In this document: positions 53,807 to 63,047 of the stretch, piece after piece
Position numbering within the stretch: position 1 is the first letter of the stretch
How the letters are laid out: each line of letters starts with the position of its first letter
NCBI GenBank assembly: GCA_039930045.1
Contig: JBDSQB010000002.1
Span: forward strand, 326,286-390,285
Direction: 5' to 3'
Source: Chthoniobacterales bacterium
Lineage (GTDB): Bacteria; Verrucomicrobiota; Verrucomicrobiia; Chthoniobacterales; DASVRZ01
Length of the DNA: 64,000 nt
Notes under the pieces: generated by a model
What the model was told of the DNA's origin: nothing
The model's database searches: none
What the model saw: the letters and a program-made list of their open reading frames with translations, nothing else
Program-made: the position numbers and the translations under genes

Positions 53807-56473
53807 ATGACTCCAGAACACCGCCGGCTCGAAGAAGATCAGCGGCGTGAAAAAAACTGGAAGCGCTGGGGCCCATATTTGTCCGAGCGGCAATGGGGCA
53901 CGGTGCGCGAGGATTATTCGGAAACCGGCGAGGCGTGGGAATACTTTCCGCATGATCACGCCCGAAGTCGCGCCTACCGCTGGGGCGAGGATGGACTCCT
54001 CGGATTCACGGATCGTGAATGCCGCCTGTGTTTTTCGCTGGCTCTTTGGAATGGGCAGGATGCCATTCTGAAGGAGCGGCTCTACGGGCTCACCGGCCAC
54101 CAGGGAAATCACGGCGAGGACGTGAAGGAACACTATTACTACCTCGATTCCACCCCGACTCATTCCTACTGCAAGGCGCTCTACAAATATCCGCAGGCGG
54201 CGTTTCCTTACGACAAACTGGTAGCTGAAAGTGCCCGGCGCTCGCGGCTCGATCCGGAATACGAAATCGAGGACACGGGTGTTTTCAATGAGAGCCGCTA
54301 TTTCGATATCTTCGTCGAATACGCTAAGGATGACCCGGATGACATTTACATCCGCATCACAGCGCACAATCGAGGGCCTGAGGCGGCTCCCCTGCATTTG
54401 CTGCCAACTTTGTGGTTTCGCAATTCCTGGATCTGGGGCTGCCGTCATGACGGATGCAGTTTGAAGCCGTCGCTCTGGTTGGAGGACGGCATTGTGCGCA
54501 CGCGTCACCAGTTGCTGGAGGGTTTTACTTTCTGGGCGGCGAAGTCGAACACGGGAGTTGCACCCGAATGGCTCTTCACAGAAAACGAGACGAATTCGCC
54601 GCTTTTTTTCAACTCCCCGAGCTACACATCCTATTTCAAGGACGCCTTTCATCGACGCGTAGTGAATGGCGAACTCGGTGCCGTTTCGCCCAAACAACGA
54701 GGCACGAAAGCCGCCGCGTGGTATCAAACCGTCATCCCAGCCGGAGGCGAAGTGACCATCGACCTGCGGCTCGCGATCCAGCCGCGCTGGCATGGAGCAC
54801 CGAGCCAGGAAAAACGCGAAACGGTATTCGGTCATCGTCTGGCCGAGGCCGATACCTTTTATCGCCGCAACTTCTGGGACGGCGCCACGCCCGAGGAGGC
54901 GAACGTCATGCGCCAGAGCTACGCCGGACTTCTCTGGAGCAAACAATTTTACCATTACGTGGTCGAAGACTGGCTCGACGGGGATCCCACTCAGCCCGTG
55001 CCGCCTGAAGGCCGAAAACTCCTGCGCAACCACAACTGGCGTCACCTCTTTAACCGCGACATCATCTCCATGCCCGATAAATGGGAGTATCCCTGGTATG
55101 CGGCCTGGGATCTCGCTTTTCACATGATCCCAATGGCTGAAATCGATCCAGATTTTGCCAAGCAGCAACTGCTCGTCTTCCTGCGCGAGTGGTATATGCA
55201 CCCCAATGGGGCGCTGCCCGCCTATGAGTGGAATCTCTCGGATGTAAATCCACCCGTCCAAGCTTGGGCCGCCTGGCGGGTTTACAAAATCTCTGCGCCG
55301 GAGGGTCAGCGCGATCGGGATTTTCTCGCGCGAACATTTCAAAAGCTCGTGATGAATTTCACCTGGTGGATCAACCGGAAGGATGACGAGGGTCACAATG
55401 TTTTCTCCGGCGGATTTCTGGGATTGGACAACGTGGGTGTTTTCGACCGATCCAAGCCACTGCCGAATGGAGCAAAATTGCAGCAGGCCGATGGCACCGC
55501 CTGGATGGGTTTCTACTGCGGCAGCATGCTCTCCATGGCAATCGAACTCGCCTTGGAGCGTCCAGTTTACGAGGACATGGCGTCGAAGTTTTTCGAGCAC
55601 TTTATCCGCATTTGCGACGCCATCAACGGTGCCCAGGGCAATGGTCTCTGGGACGATGAGGACGGCTTTTACTATGATCAGATGTTGTCGGAACACGAGC
55701 GGCAGCCGCTGAAAGTGAGATCCGTCGTGGGCTGGATACCGTTGCTCGCGGTCGAACTCATTGACCGCAAAACCCTGGACAAACTCCCTGGGTTTGCCAA
55801 GCGCGCGCGTTGGTTTCTGGAAAACCGTGGCGACCTGTCGGGCAGTATCAGTTATCTGGAGAACAACACCCAGCCGCACGACTATCTGCTCCTCGCAATG
55901 CCCACGCGCGACCGCCTCCGGCGCACCTTGTCCTATGTTTTCGATGAGGACGAGTTTCTCTCCCCATACGGACTTAGATCGCTATCGAAGTGGCATCAAA
56001 AAAATCCCTACACCTTCGCTTTCGATGGCGGCAGCTCCAGCGTGAGCTACGATCCGGGTGAATCTACAACGGGCTTGTTCGGCGGAAATTCCAATTGGCG
56101 CGGGCCCATTTGGTTTCCGGTGAACTATCTCTTCATCGAAGCCTTGGAGCGCTACCATCGCTACTACGGCGACAGCTTCAAAATCGAATATCCCACCCGC
56201 TCTGGGAAAGAGCTGACGTTGGGTGAAATCGCCAAGGACATTTCCGCGCGTCTGGGGAGTCTGTTTCTGCGCGATGCATCCGGCAAACGGCCTTTCGACG
56301 GCCCGGACTGGCCATTTTCCCACGATCCTCATTTCCGCGACTATGCGCTGTTCCATGAATATTTTCATGGAGACACCGGTCGCGGCTTGGGTGCCAGTCA
56401 TCAGACGGGTTGGACCGCACTCGCCACTCGCTGTCTTTCCGACCGAATCTGGCAGCGACATCACCAGAAATAG
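53807..56473 (+). CDS. GH63-like glucosidase (MGH1-type glycoside hydrolase)
   Basis: 888 residues, without signal peptide, so probably cytoplasmic. The family pattern is clear: NWRHLFNRDIISMPDKWEYP, WYAAWDLAFHMIPMAEIDP (Asp435 is a likely catalytic acid), NGALPAYEWNLSDVNPP and SVSYDPGESTTGLFGGNSNWRGPIW (Glu752 a likely base). The catalytic roles are inferred from GH63. Substrate may be a glucosylglycerate, mannosylglycerate or oligosaccharide; this cannot be decided. It lies 35 bases after gspD and could be read through from the T2SS operon. Confidence 0.88.
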   Translation: MTPEHRRLEEDQRREKNWKRWGPYLSERQWGTVREDYSETGEAWEYFPHDHARSRAYRWGEDGLLGFTDRECRLCFSLALWNGQDAILKERLYGLTGHQGNHGEDVKEHYYYLDSTPTHSYCKALYKYPQAAFPYDKLVAESARRSRLDPEYEIEDTGVFNESRYFDIFVEYAKDDPDDIYIRITAHNRGPEAAPLHLLPTLWFRNSWIWGCRHDGCSLKPSLWLEDGIVRTRHQLLEGFTFWAAKSNTGVAPEWLFTENETNSPLFFNSPSYTSYFKDAFHRRVVNGELGAVSPKQRGTKAAAWYQTVIPAGGEVTIDLRLAIQPRWHGAPSQEKRETVFGHRLAEADTFYRRNFWDGATPEEANVMRQSYAGLLWSKQFYHYVVEDWLDGDPTQPVPPEGRKLLRNHNWRHLFNRDIISMPDKWEYPWYAAWDLAFHMIPMAEIDPDFAKQQLLVFLREWYMHPNGALPAYEWNLSDVNPPVQAWAAWRVYKISAPEGQRDRDFLARTFQKLVMNFTWWINRKDDEGHNVFSGGFLGLDNVGVFDRSKPLPNGAKLQQADGTAWMGFYCGSMLSMAIELALERPVYEDMASKFFEHFIRICDAINGAQGNGLWDDEDGFYYDQMLSEHERQPLKVRSVVGWIPLLAVELIDRKTLDKLPGFAKRARWFLENRGDLSGSISYLENNTQPHDYLLLAMPTRDRLRRTLSYVFDEDEFLSPYGLRSLSKWHQKNPYTFAFDGGSSSVSYDPGESTTGLFGGNSNWRGPIWFPVNYLFIEALERYHRYYGDSFKIEYPTRSGKELTLGEIAKDISARLGSLFLRDASGKRPFDGPDWPFSHDPHFRDYALFHEYFHGDTGRGLGASHQTGWTALATRCLSDRIWQRHHQK

Positions 56474-56576
56474 AGCCGAGTCAGGGCGTGCTCTGGCGAA
56501 AGGTCATTTGACAGGGAGCAGTGGAACTCCGATTTTATCCGGCCGCGAATCCTCCATTCAGAGGCGAAACAAACCC

Positions 56577-57092
56577 ATGCTCTGCGACTCCTGCAAATCC
56601 AATCAAGCGAGCGTTTTCCTCACGCAAATCGTCGATGGGAAAATGCAAAAGCTTAATTTGTGCGAGGCTTGCTCCAAGAAAAATGGCGTCACCGATCCGA
56701 CAGGTTTTGCGCTGGCCGATTTGTTGCTGGGCTTGGGAGCGCCGCAAAATATTGAAGTCCCCACGACGACTGAAATCACCGAAGGCCAGTGCCCGACCTG
56801 CGGGTTTACTCAGGCAGACTTCAAGAAAACCGGCCGTCTCGGTTGCAGTGACTGCTATGAGACGTTTGCCGACCAGCTTCAACCGTTGCTCTCGGGAATG
56901 CACAAGGGAACGCGGCACGTAGGCAAGATTCCGGCGCGCCAGTTTCGTGAAGTCGAGCTAACCAATCGCCTGACGGATCTTCGCACGACGTTGCAAAAAT
57001 CCGTTCTCGATGAGGATTACGAACTCGCCGCGAAGCTGCGGGATGAAATTCGTCAGATCGAGCAGCTTCCCGCCAACCAGCCACTCTCATGA
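56577..57092 (+). CDS. mcsA: Protein arginine kinase activator McsA
   Basis: 171 residues from the ATG at 56577; the frame is open much earlier but inside the upstream gene. Two zinc-binding CxxC pairs (CDSC, CEAC), then CPTC and CSDC in the GQCPTCGFTQADFKKTGRLGCSDC region, and a C-terminal UVR motif (DLRTTLQKSVLDEDYELAAKLRDEI). It activates McsB. Its stop overlaps the mcsB start by 4 bases. Confidence 0.93.
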   Translation: MLCDSCKSNQASVFLTQIVDGKMQKLNLCEACSKKNGVTDPTGFALADLLLGLGAPQNIEVPTTTEITEGQCPTCGFTQADFKKTGRLGCSDCYETFADQLQPLLSGMHKGTRHVGKIPARQFREVELTNRLTDLRTTLQKSVLDEDYELAAKLRDEIRQIEQLPANQPLS

Positions 57093-58195
57093 AAATCAAT
57101 CGCCTTTCCAAATCTGGCGAATGGCCTTCCGGCGATGGCGCCAATCAGTCCATCGTTATCACGAGCCGGGTGCGACTCGCCCGCAATCTGGCCAGGCTGC
57201 CTTTTCCGGGATGGGCTAAAAAAGCGGAGCGCGTGCAGACATTGGACATGATTCGTCCTGCGGTCGAAGCATTGCCCGTGATGAAGGAGGCGACTTCCAT
57301 TGGACTGCAAGACCTCACGGCCTTGGAAAAGCAAGTGCTCGTGGAGCGCCATATAATTTCCCGCGAACATGCCGCTAAAGGCGTAGGCAGCGCGGTGGTC
57401 ATCAATAAGAAGCAGACGCTCGCCATCATGATCAATGAGGAGGATCACCTGCGTATGCAGTCGATTCGGCCCGGTCTGCAGCTCAAGAATGTGTTCAAGA
57501 TGATCGACTCTGTGGACTCCGAACTAGAGGCCACGCTCGACTTCGCTTACAGCCGCGATCTAGGTTATCTCACCGCCTGCCCCACCAATGTTGGCACCGG
57601 AATGCGCGCCTCGGCAATGTTGCATCTCCCTGGTCTCGTTCTTAGCGAGCAGATCAATCGCGTGGTTCAGGGTGTGAATAAAATCGGACTTGCCGTCCGC
57701 GGACTTTACGGGGAAGGCACCGAAGCCATGGGCAATCTTTTCCAGATTAGCAACCAAACGACTCTCGGACAGAAGGAGGAAGAAATCATTGGCAACCTCA
57801 CCAAAGTGATAGAAAAAATCATTGAGCACGAGGAAAATGCCCGCGCCGTTCTCGTGGAGAAACGCGCCAATACATTGCTAGATCAAATCGGGCGCGCATA
57901 TGGCACGCTGACTTTTGCCTACTCCATGACGAGCAAAGAGGCGCTGAATCTCTTATCCATCATGCGCCTCGGAGTGGACTTGGGATTTTTTGAGGCAGAC
58001 TACTGTCAGCCGCTCGATGAGCTGTTCATGGAAACGCAACCAGCCCATTTGCAGAAAAGCAGTCAGCAAAAATTAACCGCTGACGAGCGTGATAATCTGC
58101 GAGCCGAGATCATCCGGGGAAAATTGAAAGACTTTTCGCGGCCAAATTTAAGTCGCACGGATATCTCTAAAAAAAAGCCGGACGAGCACGGTTAG
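57089..58195 (+). CDS. mcsB: Protein arginine kinase McsB
   Basis: 368 residues, near the 363 of B. subtilis. Guanidino-kinase fold: VITSRVRLARNLARLPFPGWA, QLKNVFKMIDSVDSELE, LGYLTACPTNVGTGMRASAMLHLPGLVL. It phosphorylates arginines in proteins and marks them for ClpC-ClpP degradation. In Firmicutes it sits with ctsR and clpC; here neither is adjacent. Verrucomicrobiota often carry such a stand-alone pair. Confidence 0.95.
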   Translation: MKINRLSKSGEWPSGDGANQSIVITSRVRLARNLARLPFPGWAKKAERVQTLDMIRPAVEALPVMKEATSIGLQDLTALEKQVLVERHIISREHAAKGVGSAVVINKKQTLAIMINEEDHLRMQSIRPGLQLKNVFKMIDSVDSELEATLDFAYSRDLGYLTACPTNVGTGMRASAMLHLPGLVLSEQINRVVQGVNKIGLAVRGLYGEGTEAMGNLFQISNQTTLGQKEEEIIGNLTKVIEKIIEHEENARAVLVEKRANTLLDQIGRAYGTLTFAYSMTSKEALNLLSIMRLGVDLGFFEADYCQPLDELFMETQPAHLQKSSQQKLTADERDNLRAEIIRGKLKDFSRPNLSRTDISKKKPDEHG

Positions 58196-58324
58196 GTGAG
58201 GCAATTGTTCGACATCACGTTAGCTTCTGTAAATATCGGCGGTCAGAATGGCGAACAAGACTGACTGATAAGGAAACGCGCCAAAAGATCAAGTAAGATT
58301 ATACTTAGCTGGCGAAGAAGATAA

Positions 58325-58903
58325 TCAAATCTCAGCTTGCGTTCTGCGTTTAAAGGCAATTCTACTCAAAACCATAGCACCTATAATCATCAAAACATAA
58401 GAAGACGGTTCTGGAACTGCTGTGATCGTATCAAATGTTAGGTTTAAAGAATTTCCCGATCCGCCCCCGAAGAAGCCAAAAGCTACAACCGTATTCCCGG
58501 TAATAGTACCACTTCCAGGAGTCAAGACCACGGTCGTCTGACTACTTCCAAAGCTGCTCAAGAAGCCACTGTATGTTCTAAAGCTGAAATCTGACGAATA
58601 AAGTCGAACTGTAAATGCAGAATTAGGGTTTGTGCCACTTACAGCTAAGGTCAACTGAATTGTGCTATTGCCTGTAATGTTGATGGGAGTAAATGTTCCA
58701 ATTAGCACATTAGAATCTGTGCCAGTTGCAGGCAAAGTAAAAGCTGTCTGGCCCGAGGTATTAAAGTTTGTGTTGTTGGTGTCCACAGTAAAAGCGGAGG
58801 CACCTGACTCCCCGGTTGAGCCAAAGCCTGTAATTACAATTGCTTGCAAGCTTGTAATTGAAATTACTAAAATCGCAAAACAGCTTAGGATTATTTTTGC
58901 CAT
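58325..58903 (-). CDS. PEP-CTERM exported protein, AT-rich gene
   Basis: 192 residues with signal peptide (MAKIILSCFAILVISITSLQA) and C-terminal VPEPS, hydrophobic SYVLMIIGAMVLSRIAF and KRRTQAEI. The exosortase signal is complete. The centre is Ser/Thr/Gly/Asn-rich with beta-strand pattern (NSTIQLTLAVSGTNPNSAFTVRLYSS). Sampled lines have only about 35-45% GC, well below the rest of the window. It is tandem with the TIGR02597-like gene. Confidence 0.85.
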   Translation of the reverse strand: MAKIILSCFAILVISITSLQAIVITGFGSTGESGASAFTVDTNNTNFNTSGQTAFTLPATGTDSNVLIGTFTPINITGNSTIQLTLAVSGTNPNSAFTVRLYSSDFSFRTYSGFLSSFGSSQTTVVLTPGSGTITGNTVVAFGFFGGGSGNSLNLTFDTITAVPEPSSYVLMIIGAMVLSRIAFKRRTQAEI

Positions 58904-58939
58904 AAATCAAAAGGTCGAAATCAAGTAATAAAACTTAAA

Positions 58940-60013
58940 TTACAGAGTGTATGGAATTGTTTGATTTAGCAACGATGTTCCTGAGGCTATTCCACGTTGA
59001 TTTATCAAGATCATTGAGCCCGCCGGGATAACTACGTTATTGCTAACTGGATTACCAAAAGATTGCTCCCTCCAGTTAGCCCCATCATAGAAAAATGTTT
59101 GTAGGCCGTTTGAGGTTTTGACAGTGACAGTATCCGCAGAGTTTGGCGATGAATTTGATGTCCAGTTAGGCGAATTTTGAAGGTTGAGTCCACTAAGACC
59201 ACTTAAAAGGACGTCGACTGGCCAGCCTTGAGCCAAATAAGTTACGCCTGCATCTTTGATGGGAATAAGACGATTAGTAGAGGGGACTGACCCTAGAATG
59301 GTCAGCACAATATCAGCACTCCCTACCCTACTAAAATTCACACCAGAATCGGGACGAATTGGGGTATTTCCAGACGCAGGATTTCCAAACGAAGCCTGCA
59401 CCCAACCGGGACTATTTAAGCCTGTGGTGGCATAGTAGTATGTTGAAAGTTGACCGTTAACAGCAACAATCACATTGTCAGATGTATTTAAACTAGAACC
59501 TCCAACAATGCCCGTGGAACCGGGGTCGCCAAATAAAATTGCAAGAGTGTCACACGCAAATATCTGATATGTATCGCCTGCTGCAATCTGGAGGGCTGCA
59601 ATATCAGCCCCCGCCAAATCAGCAGGATCGATGAATACGGTGTTTGCGGTGTTTTGAGAATTAGAGTCTGTTGAAATTAGCAAAGTCCGACCTTTGGCAA
59701 CTCCACTGGTAATTTTGATCAATTGAGGAGTTGCCACAGCCGAAAGCTGTCCCGCCGTCCAACCGGCATTGCTATTGGTTATTGAAGAAGATGTAACTGA
59801 CGTAATTACGCCCGCCACTTGTCCGGAGACGACAGAATTAGCAAGAAGGGGAATCGACAAAGGCGTGAGCGTTCGCCCACCCGAACCGTTGCCTGCGCCA
59901 ATAGTTAATGTAACAAATCCCACTGGATCTGTGGTGACTGATTGTGCACCTGCTGTGGACAACATCAGTCCGGCGGCCAGAAAAAGGTATAGGAACTTGG
60001 GGGATTTGTTCAT
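58940..60013 (-). CDS. Secreted TIGR02597-like protein, function unknown
   Basis: 357 residues from the ATG at 60013, with signal peptide (MNKSPKFLYLFLAAGLMLSTAGA). The mature start AQSVTTDPVGFVTLTI and the internal pattern (SNAGWTAGQLS, PQLIKITSGVAKGRTLLI, TANTVFIDPADL) resemble TIGR02597 proteins, which are known only from Verrucomicrobiota and relatives and have no known function. The fold looks all-beta. It is as AT-rich as the next PEP-CTERM gene and separated from it by 36 bases. Family name is from memory of the pattern, not a search. Confidence 0.72.
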   Translation of the reverse strand: MNKSPKFLYLFLAAGLMLSTAGAQSVTTDPVGFVTLTIGAGNGSGGRTLTPLSIPLLANSVVSGQVAGVITSVTSSSITNSNAGWTAGQLSAVATPQLIKITSGVAKGRTLLISTDSNSQNTANTVFIDPADLAGADIAALQIAAGDTYQIFACDTLAILFGDPGSTGIVGGSSLNTSDNVIVAVNGQLSTYYYATTGLNSPGWVQASFGNPASGNTPIRPDSGVNFSRVGSADIVLTILGSVPSTNRLIPIKDAGVTYLAQGWPVDVLLSGLSGLNLQNSPNWTSNSSPNSADTVTVKTSNGLQTFFYDGANWREQSFGNPVSNNVVIPAGSMILINQRGIASGTSLLNQTIPYTL

Positions 60014-60098
60014 AATGCTGATTTGAAGGGAATTTACTACTCCGAAAACAGCGGAGAGTCCAATGAAACTCCGGTGTTTTTGCGGTATTCTTGTCACT

Positions 60099-61337
60099 TT
60101 ATCCGTCGGCGGGGGCGGCATTCCTCAGGATTTTCATGATGGCTGTAACGTTGAGGGCGGCTTTTGTTGCAAATGTCTGCAAGCCAACCCATTCGGCGTC
60201 TTTTCCGTTTGTTGGGTCGCGTTCGGAGCAGTGGCAGTTTTCTCCCTGAGGGCCGAGGCCATCGAGCGTGGGAAAGTGATTCCAGAGAACGTTTCCGTCG
60301 CTTAATCCGCCGCGATCTTCTGCCACAAAAATTGAACCCGAATCTTCCGTGGCCGTTTTCCAAATCGCGAGCAATTGATCGGTCGCGGGATTACGCGGCC
60401 AGGGAACGGTTTCGTGAACGATTTTCACCTGCACGCGGCACTGGCTGGAACCGTCTTTTGCAGAAATGGTCGAGCGTTCGTTCCATGCGAGAATTTTTTT
60501 GCGCGCTTCTTGATAAATTGCTGGATCAAACGCCCGCATCTCGAATGTGGCTGATGATTCGTGTGGCACTCGATTGGGGACTGTCCCGCCGGAGATTTGG
60601 CCCACATTGACGGTCAGATAGCGCTCATAATCGGTTAGCGCGCTGATGTCGGAAATGAATTCGGCCAATTGCACAATAGCGTTCGCACCGCTCGGATGTT
60701 GCGTCCCGGCGTGGGCGGCTTTGCCTTCGACATCGACCCGAAATGCTGCCCGGCCTTTGCGTGAGGAAACCAGCGACACTTCGCCCGGTTCGCCGCCATC
60801 GCCTTCGAAGATAAGGCAGGCCTTCGTCGACGGCGGCAGGATTTCGCGGCAAAATTCCCCAAAATCCTCAGAGACGACCTCCTCGCAAGCGTTCAGCAAA
60901 ATCACCCAGTTGGTTTGCGCAAACACCTCCGGCGCAAACTTTTGCAGCGCAAGCAGCGTCAGCCAAATCATCGCCGTGCCGCCTTTGATATCGTTGGTGC
61001 CAGGGCCGTAAATGCGGTTGCCGACTTGTTCCCAGTGAAAATTGTTTTTGGCCTCTTCCGCAGGCGGATAAACGGTGTCGAGGTGCGAGAGCAAGGCAAT
61101 GGTGGGCCCGTCCACGGGCGCGCAGCGGAGGGCGAGGTGCGGTCCAAATTTTGGATTTGCCGCCTGTTTGAGAGTCGGACGGAAGTCGAGCTGGGCGAAT
61201 TGCTGGGAAATGAGTTGCGCATTTGCCGCGATGCCGTCCCGATTTTCGGTGAAGCTGTTCAGCCCGACCATCTGACGGAGAAATTCCAAGGTTTCCGGCA
61301 GGGCGGACTGGCAAAAGGCAGCGAGATCTTCAGGCAT
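60099..61337 (-). CDS. M20-family metallopeptidase (carboxypeptidase G2-like)
   Basis: 412 residues from the ATG at 61337. Metal-ligand motifs are in order: LLSHLDTVYPP, YGPGTNDIKGG (bridging Asp), LNACEEVVSEDFG (catalytic Glu, metal Glu), FEGDGGEP and the late GENCHCSERD. The dimerisation lid is VEGKAAHAGTQHPSGANAIVQLAEF. The closest look is to glutamate carboxypeptidase and N-acyl-amino-acid hydrolases. There is no signal peptide. Confidence 0.92.
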   Translation of the reverse strand: MPEDLAAFCQSALPETLEFLRQMVGLNSFTENRDGIAANAQLISQQFAQLDFRPTLKQAANPKFGPHLALRCAPVDGPTIALLSHLDTVYPPAEEAKNNFHWEQVGNRIYGPGTNDIKGGTAMIWLTLLALQKFAPEVFAQTNWVILLNACEEVVSEDFGEFCREILPPSTKACLIFEGDGGEPGEVSLVSSRKGRAAFRVDVEGKAAHAGTQHPSGANAIVQLAEFISDISALTDYERYLTVNVGQISGGTVPNRVPHESSATFEMRAFDPAIYQEARKKILAWNERSTISAKDGSSQCRVQVKIVHETVPWPRNPATDQLLAIWKTATEDSGSIFVAEDRGGLSDGNVLWNHFPTLDGLGPQGENCHCSERDPTNGKDAEWVGLQTFATKAALNVTAIMKILRNAAPADG

Positions 61338-61348
61338 GGCTGGAAAAT

Positions 61349-61456
61349 AACCACGAAGACACCTAGGCACGAAGGGAAAAGAAGACGGCAGTCTGTTTTG
61401 AGGAATGCATTTGGCGTCCGTGCTATTTCCCTTCGTGTCTTCGCGTCTTCGTGGTT
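61349..61456. repeat. Large imperfect inverted repeat with CGAAG/CTTCG units
   Basis: Left arm 61349-61379 and right arm 61426-61456, 31 bases each, 27 of 31 paired, around a 46-base loop. The arms contain repeated ACGAAG on the left and CTTCGTG on the right. It lies between the divergent M20 and transglutaminase genes. Repeats of the ACGAAGACACGAAG kind are scattered in many Verrucomicrobiota and Planctomycetota intergenic regions. It may be a REP/MITE-like element. No other copy was seen here. Confidence 0.7.
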
Positions 61457-61522
61457 TAATCCCGCAACTTCTGGGAACCGGGCGACGGACAATTCTCGAT
61501 TAGGTGGGCAGTCTGAAAATTT

Positions 61523-62476
61523 ATGAGCACCATTTCACATCACGAACCTCCCGTCCTCGACATCGCAGTGCGGGTCGGTTGCAAGCTCGTTTATTCAGTC
61601 AACAACGACGTGCCGACTTTCGCCATTCTCAAGCCGCAGCAGGAGCCGACGCAGTCCATTCGGCAGGAAAGCATCCAGCTTTCGCAGAATTCCTCGGTTA
61701 CAGAATACCGCGACGAGCACGGCAACGTCATCTACCGCATGCTCCTCGTACCCGGCGAACACTTCCTGACTTACGACGCCATCGTCATGGTGCCTAGCGT
61801 CCGCGAGGATGCTTGGTGGAGCGATGTGCCCACTCCGGTAAACGAGCTTCCCTCGGAGATTCTGCGTTACACCCAGCCTTCGCGCTATTGCGACTCTGAC
61901 CGCCTGGCTGATTTTGCCTGGAACAACTTTGGGCATCTGCCAGCGGGTTTGTCGCGTGTTTTGGCGATCTGCGAATGGATTCACGCCAATATCGAATATC
62001 GCACCGGCTCCGGCAGCCCGTTCATCACCGCTAATGACGTCATTCAGCGCCGATTCGGCGTCTGCCGTGATTTTGCCCATTGCGCTGTCGCCTTGTGCCG
62101 TGCCATGAACCTCCCGGCCCGCTACGTCAGCGGCTACGTCAGCGATATTGCTTGGAAAGATGACGGTCGCCCCATGGATTTCCACGCTTACATGGAAGTC
62201 TGGCTCGACCAGCGCTGGCAGACATTCGACGCGCGTTTCTTGAAACCACGAATCGGCCGGGTGAGAATTTCCTCTGGATACGATGCAGGAAGTTGCGCCT
62301 TTGGGACGTTTTTTGGTCCGACGCTGCTCCAATATTTCGAGGTCTGGTCGTATCAAGTTGATCCCCGCGAAGTGCACATCGGCGATCCGGTGGATCTCAG
62401 CAAACGCCTCTGTGGCCAGCCAGAATTGCGCTTCCCGACCAATGCGACTCAGACCGCTTTCGAGCAGTCAGCTTAA
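61523..62476 (+). CDS. Transglutaminase-like protein
   Basis: 317 residues. The N-terminal beta-sandwich is of the transglutaminase_N type (VRVGCKLVYSV). The catalytic core follows with Cys181 (RRFGVCRDFAHCAVALCRAMN), His221 (DFHAYMEVWLDQRW) and Asp236 (TFDAR). The family includes proteases and amidases. No signal peptide or membrane helix is seen, so it acts in the cytoplasm unless otherwise exported. Confidence 0.9.
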   Translation: MSTISHHEPPVLDIAVRVGCKLVYSVNNDVPTFAILKPQQEPTQSIRQESIQLSQNSSVTEYRDEHGNVIYRMLLVPGEHFLTYDAIVMVPSVREDAWWSDVPTPVNELPSEILRYTQPSRYCDSDRLADFAWNNFGHLPAGLSRVLAICEWIHANIEYRTGSGSPFITANDVIQRRFGVCRDFAHCAVALCRAMNLPARYVSGYVSDIAWKDDGRPMDFHAYMEVWLDQRWQTFDARFLKPRIGRVRISSGYDAGSCAFGTFFGPTLLQYFEVWSYQVDPREVHIGDPVDLSKRLCGQPELRFPTNATQTAFEQSA

Positions 62477-62523
62477 GATCATCGATACAGCCAGCAAGGC
62501 TGCGGCTTTCGAATATTCTAGGT

Positions 62524-63045
62524 ATGAATAAGAATATTTGCTTATCCGCCCTGCTTACCTTTAGCCTTGTCGGAGCTGGCTGTGAAAAGAAAGTCGAAGT
62601 CGTCATCCCGAGCCCGACTCCCATTGATATCACTCGAACTCCAGAGTCGGCCACGGCCACTTTGGAAACTAAAAAACTTGGAACCGCCATCGACCAATAC
62701 GCTTCCACTCCCAGTGCCGAGAACGCCGCCGATGTAAAACGCGCATTTGCCGATCTGGACGGTGAGATCGCTGAGTTGCAAGCTCGTGTCGCTAAAACCT
62801 CTGGCTCGGATCAGGCTGAAGCCCAGGCGAAACTCACGAATATGCAGACTTACCGTGCCAAGGAAACAGCCCGTTATGCCGCAGCCACAGCCACCGCTCC
62901 ACAGTCAAACATGACACCCATAGAGCCGGTGGACACCCGCACGGGCGCGGAGAAAATTGAGCATACTCTAGACAAGGTCGGACGCTCGATCGAACACAGT
63001 GCGGAAAACGTCGGCGACAAAGTCAAAGATGCCACAGGACAATAA
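62524..63045 (+). CDS. Small exported protein, possible lipoprotein
   Basis: 173 residues with a short signal peptide (MNKNICLSALLTFSLVGAG before C). The lipobox is weak since Gly, not Leu/Val/Ile, stands at -3. The middle is a helical, coiled-coil-prone region (ADVKRAFADLDGEIAELQARVAKTSG) and the end GAEKIEHTLDKVGRSIEHSAENVGDKVKDATGQ has an amphipathic repeat seen in CsbD/late-embryogenesis-like stress proteins. Role unknown. Confidence 0.7.
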   Translation: MNKNICLSALLTFSLVGAGCEKKVEVVIPSPTPIDITRTPESATATLETKKLGTAIDQYASTPSAENAADVKRAFADLDGEIAELQARVAKTSGSDQAEAQAKLTNMQTYRAKETARYAAATATAPQSNMTPIEPVDTRTGAEKIEHTLDKVGRSIEHSAENVGDKVKDATGQ

Positions 63046-63047
63046 TA

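Noticed and set aside
53558-55879. A 773-codon minus-strand frame opposite gspD and the GH63-like gene
   Set aside because: It spans two genes with clear families and has no recognisable domain; typical of GC-rich antisense frames.
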